This document shows positions 45,013 through 60,025 of a stretch of 64,000 nucleotides of DNA, piece after piece. This DNA comes from Trichosporon coremiiforme. Taxonomy: Eukaryota; Basidiomycota; Tremellomycetes; Trichosporonales; Trichosporonaceae. Position numbers and translations under genes: made by a program. The stretch's first letter is position 1; each line of letters opens with the position of its first letter. The DNA lies in assembly GCA_039545355.1 (NCBI GenBank), contig BCJJ01000023.1, forward strand, positions 435,362-499,361. Reading direction: 5' to 3'. The notes under the pieces are model-generated. The model had not been told where the DNA came from and did not search any database. It saw nothing but the letters and a program-made list of their open reading frames with translations.

Positions 45013-45291
45013 TACGACTACGGCGCTCGCCAGCCCGCTCGGCAGCGACTACCCCCTCCTCCGTCCTACTACGGCGCCCAGGACGTCGATACTGCTCACC
45101 ACGCTCTCCAGGATGGATACGGCGCTCCCTACGGTGACTACCTCGCTCCCCAGGATGCCCCCTATGCCGCCCCTCATGCCCGCTATGGCCCGGCCCCAGT
45201 CTGGGCACCGCCCGACTACCCCGGCCAGAACGGGCACCCCGGCAACCTCCCCCCAGGAGGCGTACGGCCAATCTTCGCCTCCTCAGATTGA
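44180..45291 (+). pseudogene. Low-complexity ORF broken by two in-frame TAG codons
   Basis: ATG 44180-44182 is followed directly by a 35-nt intron (GTAAGT to CCCCAG, 44183-44217). From 44218 one reading frame is open to TGA 45289-45291, except for TAG at 44425 and TAG at 44596. Before the first TAG it encodes 70 residues (MGETCCRPSRQPG...). After the second come a Gln-rich part (VQAYQQNYQQHLGQAYDN), an Asp-Glu run from GACGAG repeats (44971-45015) and a Pro/Tyr/Ala-rich end. From a C6 run at 45249-45254 a second frame continues the style (EAYGQSSPPQIEPVGNN to about 45568). Function unknown. Options: decayed gene, expressed 70-residue product, TAG readthrough, or introns hiding the TAGs (an in-frame 93-nt GTGACC...CACTAG could remove the first). 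Promoter features look intact. Confidence 0.5.
44971..45015 (+). repeat. GACGAG hexamer repeat (Asp-Glu run)
   Basis: About seven GACGAG units within the broken low-complexity ORF, encoding alternating Asp and Glu. Confidence 0.88.
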
Positions 45292-45591
45292 ACCGGTCGG
45301 GAACAATCCCGCAGGCCCGGGCAACCGGGGAGTGCGCCTCCGCCTCCGCCTGCTTGGTGAGCCCCAGGAGGGACAGCAGCTTGCCCAGGGGGTCAGGCAG
45401 TGGAGGCAGGGCTATACCCGCGCCGACAACAATGGTCGCGGTCGCCGCGGCCAGAACCAGCAGGTTCAGGAGGCGGGTCCTGCCCAGAATGCGGAGGAGG
45501 GAGACGATGAGGCGGAGGAGGTCGAGATGGCCCTGGGTGATGGAAGCGGCGAGGAAACGACGGGCTAGCGACCTCTGGCTGAGGAGTGAGG

Positions 45592-46080
45592 CTAGGAAGA
45601 TCGGGCTCCAAAGACCCGCGGAAGACCAGGAGAACGAGTGTGCCGGCGACAACAACGTGCGGGGCCAGGTTGAGAGTGGAAGGAGTGAAAGTGTCAACGT
45701 TCCGGATTATCATGCATACCGCTTATACCCATGCCATCAGGCGTACCCTACAAGATGCGTCACCGCGCACATCGCGCAGACCTCTGTGACGAGAACAAAA
45801 AGTGCTTTCTTACCATGTATACCTGCATCTCTGTGCATTGTCAGATCGCATCAGCGTGGTGGAGGTGAGATCTTGCGGCCTCCACTATGGCGCGAGGGAT
45901 GAGACGCACGACTGCGCCAGCGTCCGTGCACGACCAACCCTTCCTCACAGACACCGGCGGAGGCATCTCGGGTGACTACGCCCTCGCACCTCATCTTGAC
46001 ACTGCTCCATCTCTCACTGCCTTCACCGCTCTTGCAAACTATTGCTCTTCGACTCGCTGCTAAGGTCGACCTCCCTTAAC
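45592..46080. other. Intergenic, nothing recognised
   Basis: Spacer before the acidic hypothetical gene. No domain or exon chain. Confidence 0.5.
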
Positions 46081-46732
46081 ATGCCGGGAGTGAGTTAGTC
46101 TCACTGGCCAGCTTGGTTGTCTCGACAGTATATGCTGACCTCAGACAACACTCTCGCGAACGACAGACTCTGACCCTCAAGCTTCATCATCGAAAAACCG
46201 ATTCATGTCCGCCGCAAAGTCCTACATCGCACCGGAGTCGCCAGTTGAGGTCGAGAACCAGTCCCCGCCACGTGGTGCGACGCTTGCCACCCACTCCGAC
46301 GACATCGAGATGGCCGACTCAGACCCGCTGGACGAGTACCCCTCACGCTACTACTCGGACGAGGAAGACACTGAACCCGAAGACCTTGACTACGAACCCG
46401 AGTCGCGGCCGACGTCCCCCATGTCGCTTACCGAGAGCGAGCGCGGCAAGCCCGACTTCTCCGACGTGCTCAAGGACTTGCACAGGTACGACACGGATCC
46501 GGTCGCCCCTCCTCCGCCGGAGAAGATCCAGGGCGCGCTCTCGCTGTACACGGAGAAGGAACTCGATGTGCTCCGTAACGCGTACCAGATGATCCACGGA
46601 GGGCCGGCGAGGTGGCTCAGGGAGCAGACGGAGGAAACCGCTGAGAAGAAGGAGATGGTGCTGGTGGACAGCGAGGACGCGGACGAATCAGCCGGTCTCG
46701 TCGAGAAGGGAGAGGCGAGCGGAGAGGAATGA
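46081..46732 (+). CDS. Acidic hypothetical protein with a 9-nt first exon (198 aa)
   Basis: Not recognised. Exon 1 is 46081-46089 (ATG CCG GGA) and the intron is 46090-46144 (GTGAGT, branch CTGAC, CTCAG). Exon 2 then runs open to 46732. This adds 23 residues (MPGTTLSRTTDSDPQ...) before the first ATG of the long exon (46205), which is the alternative start. The N-half is disordered, acidic and Ser/Pro-rich (ADSDPLDEYPSRYYSDEEDTEPEDLDYEPES). The C-half has likely helices: FSDVLKDLHRYDTD and LSLYTEKELDVLRNAYQMIHGG. The tail is acidic and Lys-containing. No membrane segment or signal. It may be a nuclear or adaptor protein; this is a guess. Confidence 0.65.
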
Positions 46733-47135
46733 GTCACGTCTAATGTAATGAGCCGAGATGTATGTATCAGTGGTCAACCTCTGGCTCGGCGTAGATGTCA
46801 AGGAAGAACAGGGTCAGTCGCATGGCGGAGGTGGAGGTGTGGCGTGAGGCACTCCGGAGTAGCGAACTCAGCACATTGCTGCTACCAGGGCACTTCAAGA
46901 GCTCTAATTCCTGCGACAGTCCCCTTCAAGCTACCCAGGTGCATACCTCAGCTGCATGCACATGAGTCCCGTCCCCTCGAACGGCTAACTTGAAGACAGC
47001 AGACAGATCTACACGCCACACATCCGTGAAAGGAGGCGACCGTGGGAAAGCTGGCACGCGTGACGTCCTCCACCAGCGGCCTGTTCTGACGTCGTTTGAG
47101 GTTCGCCGATTGCTTCCACAACCCCAGCATCCACC
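46733..47135. other. Short intergenic region before lst8
   Basis: No exon supported. Includes the 3' flank of the acidic hypothetical gene and the leader of the WD40 gene. Confidence 0.5.
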
Positions 47136-48275
47136 ATGCCGACACAGCAGCAGCCGCAACAGCAGTACCAGAGCGACACGCCATCTCAGCAGTCGGCCGA
47201 GATGTCCGTCGTGCTCTGCACGGCCGGCTGTGAGTTCTCCCTTTCTTACTTCGACTGACAATAGACGACCACACGATCCGGTTCTGGGAGGCCTGGAGCG
47301 GAATCTGTTATCGCCAGATCCCTCTGCAGCCGCAATGGGTGAGCTATGCTTGCGAGTCGTAGCTGACGAGGTGCAGAAACAGGTGAACCGGCTCGCCATC
47401 AGCCCGGACAAGAACTACGTCGCTGCCGCAGGTAACGGGAGCGTCAGGTTAGCTGGTGGTGAACGGCGGATAGCTAACCACCAGGATATGGGACATTCCG
47501 TCTCTGTCGAACACGCCCATCATGAGCCTGGACGGGCACACTGGCAACATCACCGCGCTGCAGTACAGTGCACAGGGCAAGTGGATCGTGACGGGCAGCG
47601 AGGACGGGACGGTCAAGGTGTGGGACACTCGGTGAGCTTTCTCCTTCCTCCCCCATAGCTGACGACAGGACGGGGCAAGTGCAGCGAACGTACAAGCATG
47701 AGGGGACGATGGTGAACGACGTGGTGATCCACCCGAACCAGGGCGAATTGATCTCTTGCGACCAAATGGGCAGCGTCAAGATCTGGGATCTGGGCGAGAA
47801 CACGTGCACGCACGAGCTCGTGCCGGCCGAAGACGTGCCGATCCGCTCCGTCTCGATCGCAAGTGACGGCGGCACGCTCGTCGCGGGAAACGACGTCGGT
47901 ACCGTATTCGTGTGGCGTATCCAATCCGGCAGCGAGACGACCTCCCTCGTGCCCGTCACGTCTTTCCTCGCCCATCCCAAGTACATCACGCGCTGCCTCC
48001 TGTCGCCCGATACGCGGCACCTCGCCACCTGCTCGGCAGACACGACCGTCAAGCTCTGGTCCACGAAGGACTACGAGTACTCCCTCGACCGCACGCTGGA
48101 GGGCCACCAGCGCTGGGTCTGGGACGCAGCCTTCTCAGCCGACTCGGCGTACCTCGTCACCGCCTCTTCCGATCACAGCGCTCGTCTCTGGGACCTCGCG
48201 ACCGGAGAGACCGTCAGGCAATACGAGGGCCATTTCAGGGGGCTTGCGGCCGTCGGATTGAGTGATCAACCGTGA
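47136..48275 (+). CDS. Lst8, WD40 subunit of TOR complexes (330 aa, 5 exons)
   Basis: Seven-bladed WD40 propeller that binds the TOR kinase domain in TORC1 and TORC2. Exons are 47136-47229, 47265-47338, 47377-47447, 47485-47631 and 47669-48275; the introns are 35-38 nt. A Gln/Ser-rich N-tail of about 22 residues precedes MSVVLCTAGYDHTIRFWEAWSG, the hallmark first blade of Lst8. The blades follow with WD or WE/WR ends: IRFWE, VRIWD, VKVWD, VKIWD, VFVWR, VKLWS, ARLWD. The length is close to other fungal Lst8 proteins apart from the N-tail. The last residues (HFRGLAAVGLSDQP) depart from the usual HHKAAVAVALND-type end. No other oddity. Confidence 0.93.
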
Positions 48276-49849
48276 AGTTGATGCTCAGCCCGTCTGGACT
48301 CGAGCGGAATCGGGGCGCCAGACCATCGGCCTCTCGAGCCAGGTCAACATTCCTTGGAAGCGTGTACCGGTGGCTCTGCCTTCGCTGATGATGTAAGGTT
48401 GATTGCCGACCCTCGTCTCCTTCTGTTCATCCTCGAGTCTAATGGCATGCAAAGCTCTGTTCACTCCGGCTGCAGCACGAACGGATGATCCTCGTGTCGT
48501 TGGACGGTTGCGCTAGCGGGGGCAACATGTCCTGGACAATGGTCAACGGACGCCGTATGATCGTCAATACCACGGCGAAAGAAGGCATCCGGGTGGAAAC
48601 GTGGTGTGAGGAGGGAGGAGTGGAAGGTGACATGCAGGCAGTGAGAGTGAGGTTGTTCAGGCGACGAACATCCCACGCACCAGGCCCCCTCGTCAACCGC
48701 TGTGATGTAACCAACAGGGTCATTTAACCTCTGCCATAACTGCCGACGCTTTGTCGCGCCTCGCACTGTTCAAGGAGTCTCGGTACTTGACGTCCCTTCA
48801 CTGCCGTCTACAGTTGATTGAATGAGCCTCTCTGGAGCGAAGCGCCCTTGTGTGCCTATGGTTTTGATCTTCTAGATGCTCGAGTTGGGACAAGACAATG
48901 AGGGCCGGCGGATGTCCGATGAGCAAGGAGTATAGAGAGAGTGGTAGACAGTGCTGCGTGTCTTTCTGCGTGCTTTCGACAGCGACACCATGGCCGCACG
49001 CCAATGGGAGAGCACAGTGGGAACTCTTCAGCGTTCAACCATCCGGCGGACTTGAGATCGTCTTTCGTCATCTACAGTGGAATAGGCGTGGTTAGGGGCA
49101 AAATCACGTGACATCTCCGCGACACCCGGGGCAAATGATCAAAGGCACGAGTCGCCGATGCAGTCACGATCTTATCAGTGCATGTGCCGAGCATTGCATT
49201 GCAGCCGAGGGTTGTGCATAGTGCAGCTGACCGCCTTCACAACGCGCTCCAGAACCCCTGGACTGTAATTAAGAGGAGAACATGGACATTGGGGAGCAAG
49301 AGGTCTGGTTGAGCATCTTTCAGCTGGATCGCCGATCCAGCGCTCGTCGCCAACCTGTGTCTCCTCACGATCGCGACCATCGATGCCATGATCGGTTGAC
49401 TTACTGCAAAATGGACGCGTCACTCACCAATCTGACACTTCCTCGTTGCTCATTTCCTGCTGCGAAACTATTCAGTCTCTTGCGCCATCATAGAGGCTGA
49501 GAACACTATAGGCAATATATGCATCGGGAACGGGGGATGGCTTATCTTCTCCCCACCACGCTGTCGGTCTCACCACACGTGTTCACTTCCTATCACGTCG
49601 ATCAGATTCTCGCGCATGGTGCGCCACACAGTCGCTCCGCTAACGCCCCACACTGGCCAGCTGCCTTTCTCTCCTTTCCCCTCCCCCTCCTTTCCCCTCC
49701 TCGAGCCCTATTTCGATCCCTCAATCTCTTCGACGAGCCCTCTACAACCACATCAATCCCCAAGCTCCCACACCTCTCCCAGCTCCCACAGCTCTTGATC
49801 ATCTTCGGCGTCCCAAACGTCTGGAACGGCTCCGTTCCACAAAAACTCC
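48276..49849. other. Gene-poor region, 1.6 kb
   Basis: Short frames only. The last 200 nt (49660-49849) are strongly C/T-rich, like the leaders of real genes here, and end at the ATG of the mini zinc-cluster ORF. Confidence 0.5.
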
Positions 49850-50404
49850 ATGCCCTTTCGTCCTCTTTCTCGCGTCGCTCTGGTTGTCAAGGGCGCGTTC
49901 CGTGCCCGCGGCCCTGTGCCAATCTTTAATCGGAGAATTTCCCGCAAGTGGTGCGATATGTGCCGAGTGACGTCCAACTTCACTTGCCGGCGCTCACCGG
50001 GAAAGGCGAGCTGCCGAAGATGCCGCGACGCCGGATGGCTGTGCATGTTTGCGACACGTACAAATGCCGAGCTCAGTTCTCTGTCGCGAGAAGAGCTGTT
50101 GGTGCAGGTTGCGGAGCCGAAGCCGCGACGTGACCGCTGACGTCTGCACGAATACGGTGAGGCCATGAAACACTGGGGCGCTCGTTGTTTTCAAACCGAC
50201 AAGTTGACTCTGGAACCCGTCAGGCTCTCAGCTCATCTCGTCGGCATTCCTTTCAACGTTGAGTACGTCCCCGTACCGCCGGTCGACGTAGGAAGCGGCG
50301 GTGACCGCTGCGTGCGGAACAACTACATCTGCGAGGTCACCACACGCAAGAAGAAGGAGCTCAAGAAACTTCCACTCAGCGAAGTCAACAGACCCGCCGT
50401 CCGA
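49850..50404 (+). CDS. Mini ORF with a Zn2Cys6-like cluster
   Basis: The first 96-codon frame (49850-50140) has six Cys spaced like a fungal binuclear zinc cluster: C35-x2-C38-x7-C46-x8-C55-x2-C58-x6-C65, with Arg/Lys around it (RISRKWCDMC, SCRRCRDAGWLC). The usual first loop is x6, so it is near-consensus. A possible 54-nt intron (GTTGCG at about 50107 to GGTGAG) would join it in frame to a second open stretch ending at 50404-50407 with a basic RKKKELKK patch. That intron has a weak donor. There is no room for the usual middle-homology regulatory domain. It could be a truncated transcription factor, a small DNA-binding protein or a relic. A leader-like C/T-rich stretch lies upstream. Confidence 0.42.
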
Positions 50405-50407
50405 TGA

Positions 50408-51474
50408 CAAGCCCGGTCGACTCGGAGGAAGGTGCGCTGCTTGCCGGCGCATGAGTCGCATTTGTACAAGGGACTTGGGAGACAACAAGCCGTGATCTGA
50501 CTGCCGCCTTCGCAGCCTGATCTGCGAGCGGAGCTCTCTCAACCAGGCGGAGCTCCAAGCATTGCCTATTGGAAACGTTATCCGCTACACAGTCATATAG
50601 ATGGCGGTGTCGCAAGCTCTTGACCTTCCACGACACATCTCGCAACCCCCACAACACTCACAACTTCCGAAAGTTGACTCTCAATACGTGCAGAAGTGCT
50701 GACGATGCAGACTGCGGTCGGACTCAGCGACCAGCCGTGAGGAGAGATACTCGTTTCGTGAGGAAGAGCGGCGGTGGATCGGTTGTCCGTACCCTGATTA
50801 ACCGTGATTACGACCATTCCCTATTTCAATTTGCCTCCGTCAATGGCGTCCTTAATGGCATTAGCCTTCTATCTGTCATGCTTGGGTCGCCGGGCGGGGG
50901 CGCTTCAAGTTCGTTTATCATATGTGCATGTTGTTCATCGCACAGGCCACCAGCCAAAGCAAGAGATAAGGAGATACATGCGCGTTATCTTGGCGCTGAA
51001 GCTGCAACGATTGGAGCACGTTCTGGAAGCTCGAGAGGCACGAGATAACAGAGTTCGCAGTCAGCTGACAGCGAGGAGGAATGCAGCTGGGTGGATCGGA
51101 TTGGTTCTTGATGCGTTGTTACTGCGGCTGACAGATGAGATATGATCGGCATGGTTGACCGAGCAAGATACGAGATTGAATCTCGGTCTCGATCGAGTGG
51201 ACATGTGCTTCGCTTGATATCATCAGTTTGCGTCGCGTGACAGTTGCTTGACGATTGCTATCCTTTCAATGTTCGATTCATATTACATGACGGCGAGGGT
51301 GCGCTCGAGGCGTTCATAGACCCCGTGAAGTGCCCAGCGCGTCTGCTAGTGGGTTGGGCATGCAGCGTGTGCGTGCAGTGCGCCTTGATCTAATGCTAGC
51401 TTGCTAATTGCCTCCGGCGTCGCCCTCCCTCCCTCCCTTTGCTGAAGATGTGATACAACGGGGGTGCGATGCGT
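50408..51474. other. Gene-poor region, 1.1 kb
   Basis: No supported exon. The left part flanks the mini zinc-cluster ORF; the right end is the 3' UTR side of the Sis1 gene. Confidence 0.5.
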
Positions 51475-52781
51475 TTAGTGGAGGACCTTGCGGAGGGCAT
51501 CCTTCTGTTCGCTGGTGAGGGAGCGGGGGAAGACGACGTTCCACTTGACGATCATATCGCCTGCCTTCTTGACGCTGCCCGCCTTGGAGATGGGCATGCC
51601 CTCGCCGGCGACGTGCGTCTCTTCTCCCGGCTGCACGATCTGGTTTGCGGGAAGCGACACCTTAAGTCTCCTGCCGTCGAGCTGCTCGACCTCCTTCGTG
51701 ATCTGGCCACCGCCCTCGGGGCCAAGCAGCGCCTGCGCCAGCGTGATGTTGAGCTGCACGATGAGGTCGTCCCCGTCGCGCTTGAAGCGCGGGTGCGGCT
51801 TGTCCTCGACGACGAACGTCACCGTCTGCGCCTGTCCGTACTCGTCCTCGTTTCCGGCACCAGCAAACTTGACCTTGGTGCCCTTCTTCCAGCCCGCCTT
51901 GTACGGGACCTCGAGAATCTTCTCCTCGGTGTGACCGTTGCGCAGGTGGCGCGTGAGGCGGAGTCGCTTCGTGCCGCCCTTGTACAGCTCCTCGAGCGAG
52001 AGCGCGAGAGGCTTCGTGACCTCTCCGGGAGGGGGAGGAGGCTCAGAGTGCTGCTCGAAGCCGCCGGGCATGCCGCCCATGCCACCACCCATTCCTCCCA
52101 TACCGCCCATGCCGCCCATGCCACCCATGCCGGGCATGCCACCCATGCCACCCATGCCGCCGCCCATACGCGAGCTGCGCGCGCGGCTGGCACCGGGTCG
52201 GCCACCGCCGCCAAACGAGAACGACTCGCCGCCGCCGCCACCGCCGCCGCCCATGCTGGAGAAGAAGGCGCTGGATATTAGTTATGATCGTTGAATGCCT
52301 GTGTAACTCACTTGAAGATGTCGTTGGGGTCGGTCGCGTGGAAGGAGAAGCCACCACCGCCGGCACCGCCGGGGAAGCCGCCGGCCGAGAAGCCGCCCCC
52401 GGGTCCGCCAGGGCCGCCTCCGCCCTTCAGGCCCTCCTCGCCGAACTGGTCGTAGACGGCACGCTTGTCCTTGTCGCTGAGGACCTCGTACGCCTCACCA
52501 AGCTGATCGTCAGCGATGAACATGTGTGCGTTGCCCCTGTCACCCGGCCAGCGATCCTTGGCCGTGTGTGCGTCGGAACAACTAAGCGAAATTGCCGGAT
52601 GCGATCCGGCTCAATCGCATCTCACCTTCTTGAACTTTTCTTCGGCGACCGCGCGCTTGTCTCCGGGGTTCTTGTCAGGGTGCCACTTCAGAGACTCCTT
52701 GCGGTACGCCTTCTTGATGTCGGCGTCGGAGGCGTCCTTGCCGATTCCAAGGATCTTATAGTATTCCGTGTTGCTCACCAT
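51475..52781 (-). CDS. Sis1-type class B Hsp40 co-chaperone (380 aa, 3 exons)
   Basis: Delivers substrates to Hsp70 (Ssa) and stimulates its ATPase; cytosol and nucleus. Exons are 52781-52626, 52502-52312 and 52270-51475, with introns of 123 and 41 nt. The J domain (residues 1-70) has the essential HPD in [11 protein letters not shown] and [21 protein letters not shown]. Next come a Gly/Phe region ([15 protein letters not shown]) and [16 protein letters not shown] Gly/Met region follows, with many GGM repeats and without the DnaJ zinc finger, which makes it class B. The two C-terminal substrate-binding domains start [18 protein letters not shown], and the protein ends with a short dimer segment. 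The GGM stretch is unusually regular. Confident family call. Confidence 0.95.
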
Positions 52782-53762
52782 GGTCGATGAATGTAGATGT
52801 GGAAGTGATGTGTGGTCGCAACACTAGAGAGGGGTTGTCGCTAAGAATAGTAGTGCGTTTTTGTGTAGGTCGTTGTTCGCACCTAGTCGGATATGGATCG
52901 ATGAACGATAAGTATCCTCTGTTTCGCTTGTATGTGAAGCGAAATTCAAGACAAGGGATTGGGGAAAGCGAGAAGAAGAGGGGAAGAGGAGGATACAATG
53001 TTCGGAACTGGGTTTGTTCGATGCGCGCGAGGGAGGACTCGCTCTCGATTGCTATGGACGCCAATGGAGGCATTTCACCCGTCGACCTCCGACGTCACAG
53101 AGTGGAGGCGTTTCTAGCACGTACTGGCACTTGCTCGAACATCGTCCATTAGTCCCATTACAAAAGTCACCGCCGAGGCTAATCAACACATACTAATTGC
53201 ATTACAAAGTGACGTCAGTTCACCCTTAGTAGGGCGCACTCACGTGCCGGTCCGCATGCCGAAGGCGCCGGACGTCTACGCGACTGTTATATCTTTCGTG
53301 GTTGCATCCAATTTCTCTGAAGCGGCACGACATTCCAGAGGACTCTGGCAGCTGCCGGACGCGTCAAGGCACTATCGCTACGTGGGAAGCTCTCGTTTAT
53401 TTTCGTTTCGCTTCATGTCCACACCAGACCCATCGGAGAATCCAAACTTCTGGACACCCAGAACCTGCTGCTCTCACCGAGGTCGTCACCGAGGTGTCCG
53501 ATCGCATCAGCCAATGGCCCGGAGGCCACCATGTGGCCGGTACGGAAGATCCCTCTCACATCACATGATGCCATCCGGCCCTCCCTCACAGTGGCACTCG
53601 GCGGCTCCACCACCACCACAGAAGCACCCAGCAACATGAACTGTGCACTGATGATGCTTGCTTATGACGCACCGTCTTTTTTTTGCCGGTGCCTTTGCCT
53701 TGGTGTTGAACCATATGATCATTCATGTTGTTATCTGCTAGCTAATATATATGCTGATTGAT
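52782..53762. other. Intergenic, nothing recognised
   Basis: About 1 kb between the Sis1 start (its promoter) and the 3' end of the YCII gene. Only short frames are present. Confidence 0.5.
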
Positions 53763-54351
53763 TTAAAGAGCACCTCCGCCGACGTGCTCAGCGGGGAGCG
53801 ACTTGAGCTCCTTGATGGTGGCCTTCTCCTCGTCCCAGACCTTGGTCCAGAAGGCATGGCCCTTAACCTCTGTTCGCGTCAGTGGTGGGTCTTTCGGAGA
53901 AACTCACGGTCCCAGGCGGCGTTGATGTCCGGAGCGTCGAGGATGAGGATCGAGCCCTCGACACCATGCTGCTGGTTGGGGTGGAGCTGGCCAGGCTTCT
54001 GGGTAGCGTACTTGTCCGAAAGATAAGGGCGCTCAAGAACTGGGAGTCAGCAGACAGTTTTGTCATAGATGTCTGCGTCCTGTCCGAGCCTGCATCGGCC
54101 GTCGGGGCTCTGTAGCTGCCCAGAGGTCCGACGCCGCGTTCACTGCTCGGAGCGGAGGCGCCTCACTCACTGTTTCCAAGGGAACGGTCCTTGGCGAGGT
54201 CCTTGAGTGCGGCCTGACGGTTGGCGTGGCGGGTCCCCTCGTTGTTGATGTAGTCGGGGAGGACCGCGACGTAGAGGGGCATGGAGCGCTTCGCGGAAGT
54301 GCTGAAGGCCCTAGTGGCCGAGGAGGAGGAGGGGGCAACACGGGAAAGCAT
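53763..54351 (-). CDS. YCII-domain protein with mitochondrial presequence (139 aa, 3 exons)
   Basis: Small protein of the YCII/ferredoxin-like fold family, some members of which are catalytic; no role is assigned in fungi. Exons are 54351-54171, 54039-53908 and 53869-53763, with introns of 131 and 38 nt. The N-terminus MLSRVAPSSSSATRAFSTSAKRS is Arg/Ser-rich without acidic residues, a probable mitochondrial targeting peptide. The domain then reads PLYVAVLPDYINNEGTRHANR, with the family Arg/His positions. It continues with the middle strand EGSILILDAPDINAAWD and the helix FWTKVWDEEKATIKELKSLP. Yci1-type proteins usually keep a catalytic His-Asp pair; here His in RHANR is present, and the Asp in PDYIN may be its partner. 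Function open. Confidence 0.82.
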
Positions 54352-54955
54352 GGTGTACGAGCTGAGAGACAGACAGGATGTGAGTCAACTGGTAAACTGG
54401 GACCTGGTTATGTATCTTTTAAAGCAGCAGGCATGTCACGGAAGGCAACGTGCAAAGCCCCGAGAGGTTTGAGGGGGGTAGGGGCATTCGTCATAGGTTG
54501 TTCCTGCCTCGATGCGCGGCAAGCGAAGTCGCACGTTGTGACCTCGGTGATGGCATGATGGTAGGAACGAAGGTTGCAGGCAGCGGTTGCGAGGTGCAGA
54601 ACCTCGCTCACAGCGATCGATGACCGAGGTCTTTTCGGAACGAGCGTTCCTAGCTCACTGCCACACTGAACCACGCTAATGTCACGTGCCACCTACCTGA
54701 CACCGTCATATCAGCGGAGCTGTGTCAGGCTGACGCGACGCGTGCAGTTGAGTGTACCGTGCCTGACCACTGCCGCTGAATGAGCAGCCTCCCACCGTGC
54801 CGACGTTGTTGACTTTGAGTAGCCCATCTTCCCCATCTCCGTCCATCCCGCCGATACCCATCCCCATCGCGACTTTCACATTGCTACGCGACGTGGTGCT
54901 CACTGTTTCATAACTGTACGACGTGTGCGCCGGGTGCTAGCCAGGATTCGGCACG
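54352..54955. other. Divergent intergenic region between YCII and smc3
   Basis: No supported exon; presumably carries both promoters. Confidence 0.55.
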
Positions 54956-58786
<3,831 letters not shown>

Positions 58787-58903
58787 GCCGAGGCATAGCT
58801 GAGGCGTCAGTGGGGTACGTCAGTCAGCGCCAGTCTTGGATCGTCTTGGGCCCTGTAGAAATAATACAATGTTGTACGACGCTCGATGCAGCTATGGAAG
58901 AGA

Positions 58904-60025
58904 CTAGAGACAACGGGGCCACAGGCCCTGGCCGACGACATCGGCCATGCCACCCTGTGTGAGGACGCTGCGGAGCCAGTCGCGGATATCCTCGACGTGG
59001 ACTGCTGCGAGGCGGATGATGCCCCCATCCTCGTCGAGCACGCTCCAGCTCCAGATCAGTCCCGGGGGACGGGGAATCTGGAACTGGCTCTCGTTATCGG
59101 CAATCTGGTCCAACAGTTTCCTCGTGCGTTCCATCGCGGGTCCATAAACGAGAACAGTGGCGTAGACGTGGTAAGGCAGGAGCCTGTCTTTCATCGTATT
59201 CCCGGGCTGGTCCTGAAGAACCATCCTCTCCCTCGCGACGACCCGGTCATTGATGACAATCTCGTTAACGGAAGCATAGTAGTCCATGGCCCACCACTCG
59301 TCCGCCTCCGTCGGCACGTGGACATAGTCCTTCGCGTGGATCTTGTCCTTCAGTACGGGGGCGGGTTCGAACCGTCCGCGGCCAGAGTTGACCCAGTCGA
59401 GGACCAAACAGCTCGCGCCTGGTTCCAAGACGAAGCGTTGGGACTGGACGTAGCGCGAGTCCTTGAACGGCGAGATGGAGTCGGGAAGCAATAACACCGT
59501 CGATCCGGGGGAGACCTTGACGAGCATCCTCTGTCGGCTCGTCGGGGCCTCGGGCTCGTCGACTCTAAGGTCGGCCGGGTATCTGCCGCCTGTATAATTA
59601 TTCAGGGGCCTCGCCCCGTGCGCCGAGAGTTTACCGACGGTTTCGGGCGAGTGGTGGATCGAGTGCAGGAGATGGGACTGCGGCCGCCGGATCCCGGGCT
59701 GATGCCTGAACACCTTTGTAGACCCCTGCGTCAGGAGAACAAGCACGCCGTCGACGTCGACGTCGAGGTGGATGTGGTCCCCCGCCACGAGGCCGCCGCC
59801 GTACGCTATCATGTACGCTAGGCGGACGCCGACTGCGTGGGGGGATAACAGTTTGAGCGGGTACGACGCTTGGGTCGTCGTGAATACGCCGCCTTTCAGA
59901 GAGAGTACGCCGGACCCCGGGTCGAGCTTGGGTTTCTTCAACGCTGCTGGGACGTCGCGCGCTGCTCCCATCCCCATCACGGGAGGGGACGGAGAGCTCA
60001 TCGTCGAGCTCGAGTCGATCGTCAT
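58904..60025 (-). CDS. UreD, urease accessory protein (Ure4-type, 373 aa)
   Basis: Chaperone that joins UreF and UreG to load nickel into urease; cytosolic. Needed for urease activity in fungi. One exon. The UreD core is clear: GVFTTTQASYPLKLLSP, YMIAYGGGLVAGDHIHLDVDVD, VLLTQGSTKVFR, SRYVQSQRFVLEPGASCLVLDW, NEIVINDRVVARERMVL. An insertion of about 55 residues between VFRHQPG and LVKVSPGS is longer than in bacterial UreD. It reads His/Ser/Arg-rich and might be species-specific. Start ATG 60025 is chosen because the frame upstream looks unconserved; the ATG at 59998 is another option. Divergent from the sphingoid kinase gene. Confidence 0.93.
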   Translation of the reverse strand: MTIDSSSTMSSPSPPVMGMGAARDVPAALKKPKLDPGSGVLSLKGGVFTTTQASYPLKLLSPHAVGVRLAYMIAYGGGLVAGDHIHLDVDVDGVLVLLTQGSTKVFRHQPGIRRPQSHLLHSIHHSPETVGKLSAHGARPLNNYTGGRYPADLRVDEPEAPTSRQRMLVKVSPGSTVLLLPDSISPFKDSRYVQSQRFVLEPGASCLVLDWVNSGRGRFEPAPVLKDKIHAKDYVHVPTEADEWWAMDYYASVNEIVINDRVVARERMVLQDQPGNTMKDRLLPYHVYATVLVYGPAMERTRKLLDQIADNESQFQIPRPPGLIWSWSVLDEDGGIIRLAAVHVEDIRDWLRSVLTQGGMADVVGQGLWPRCL

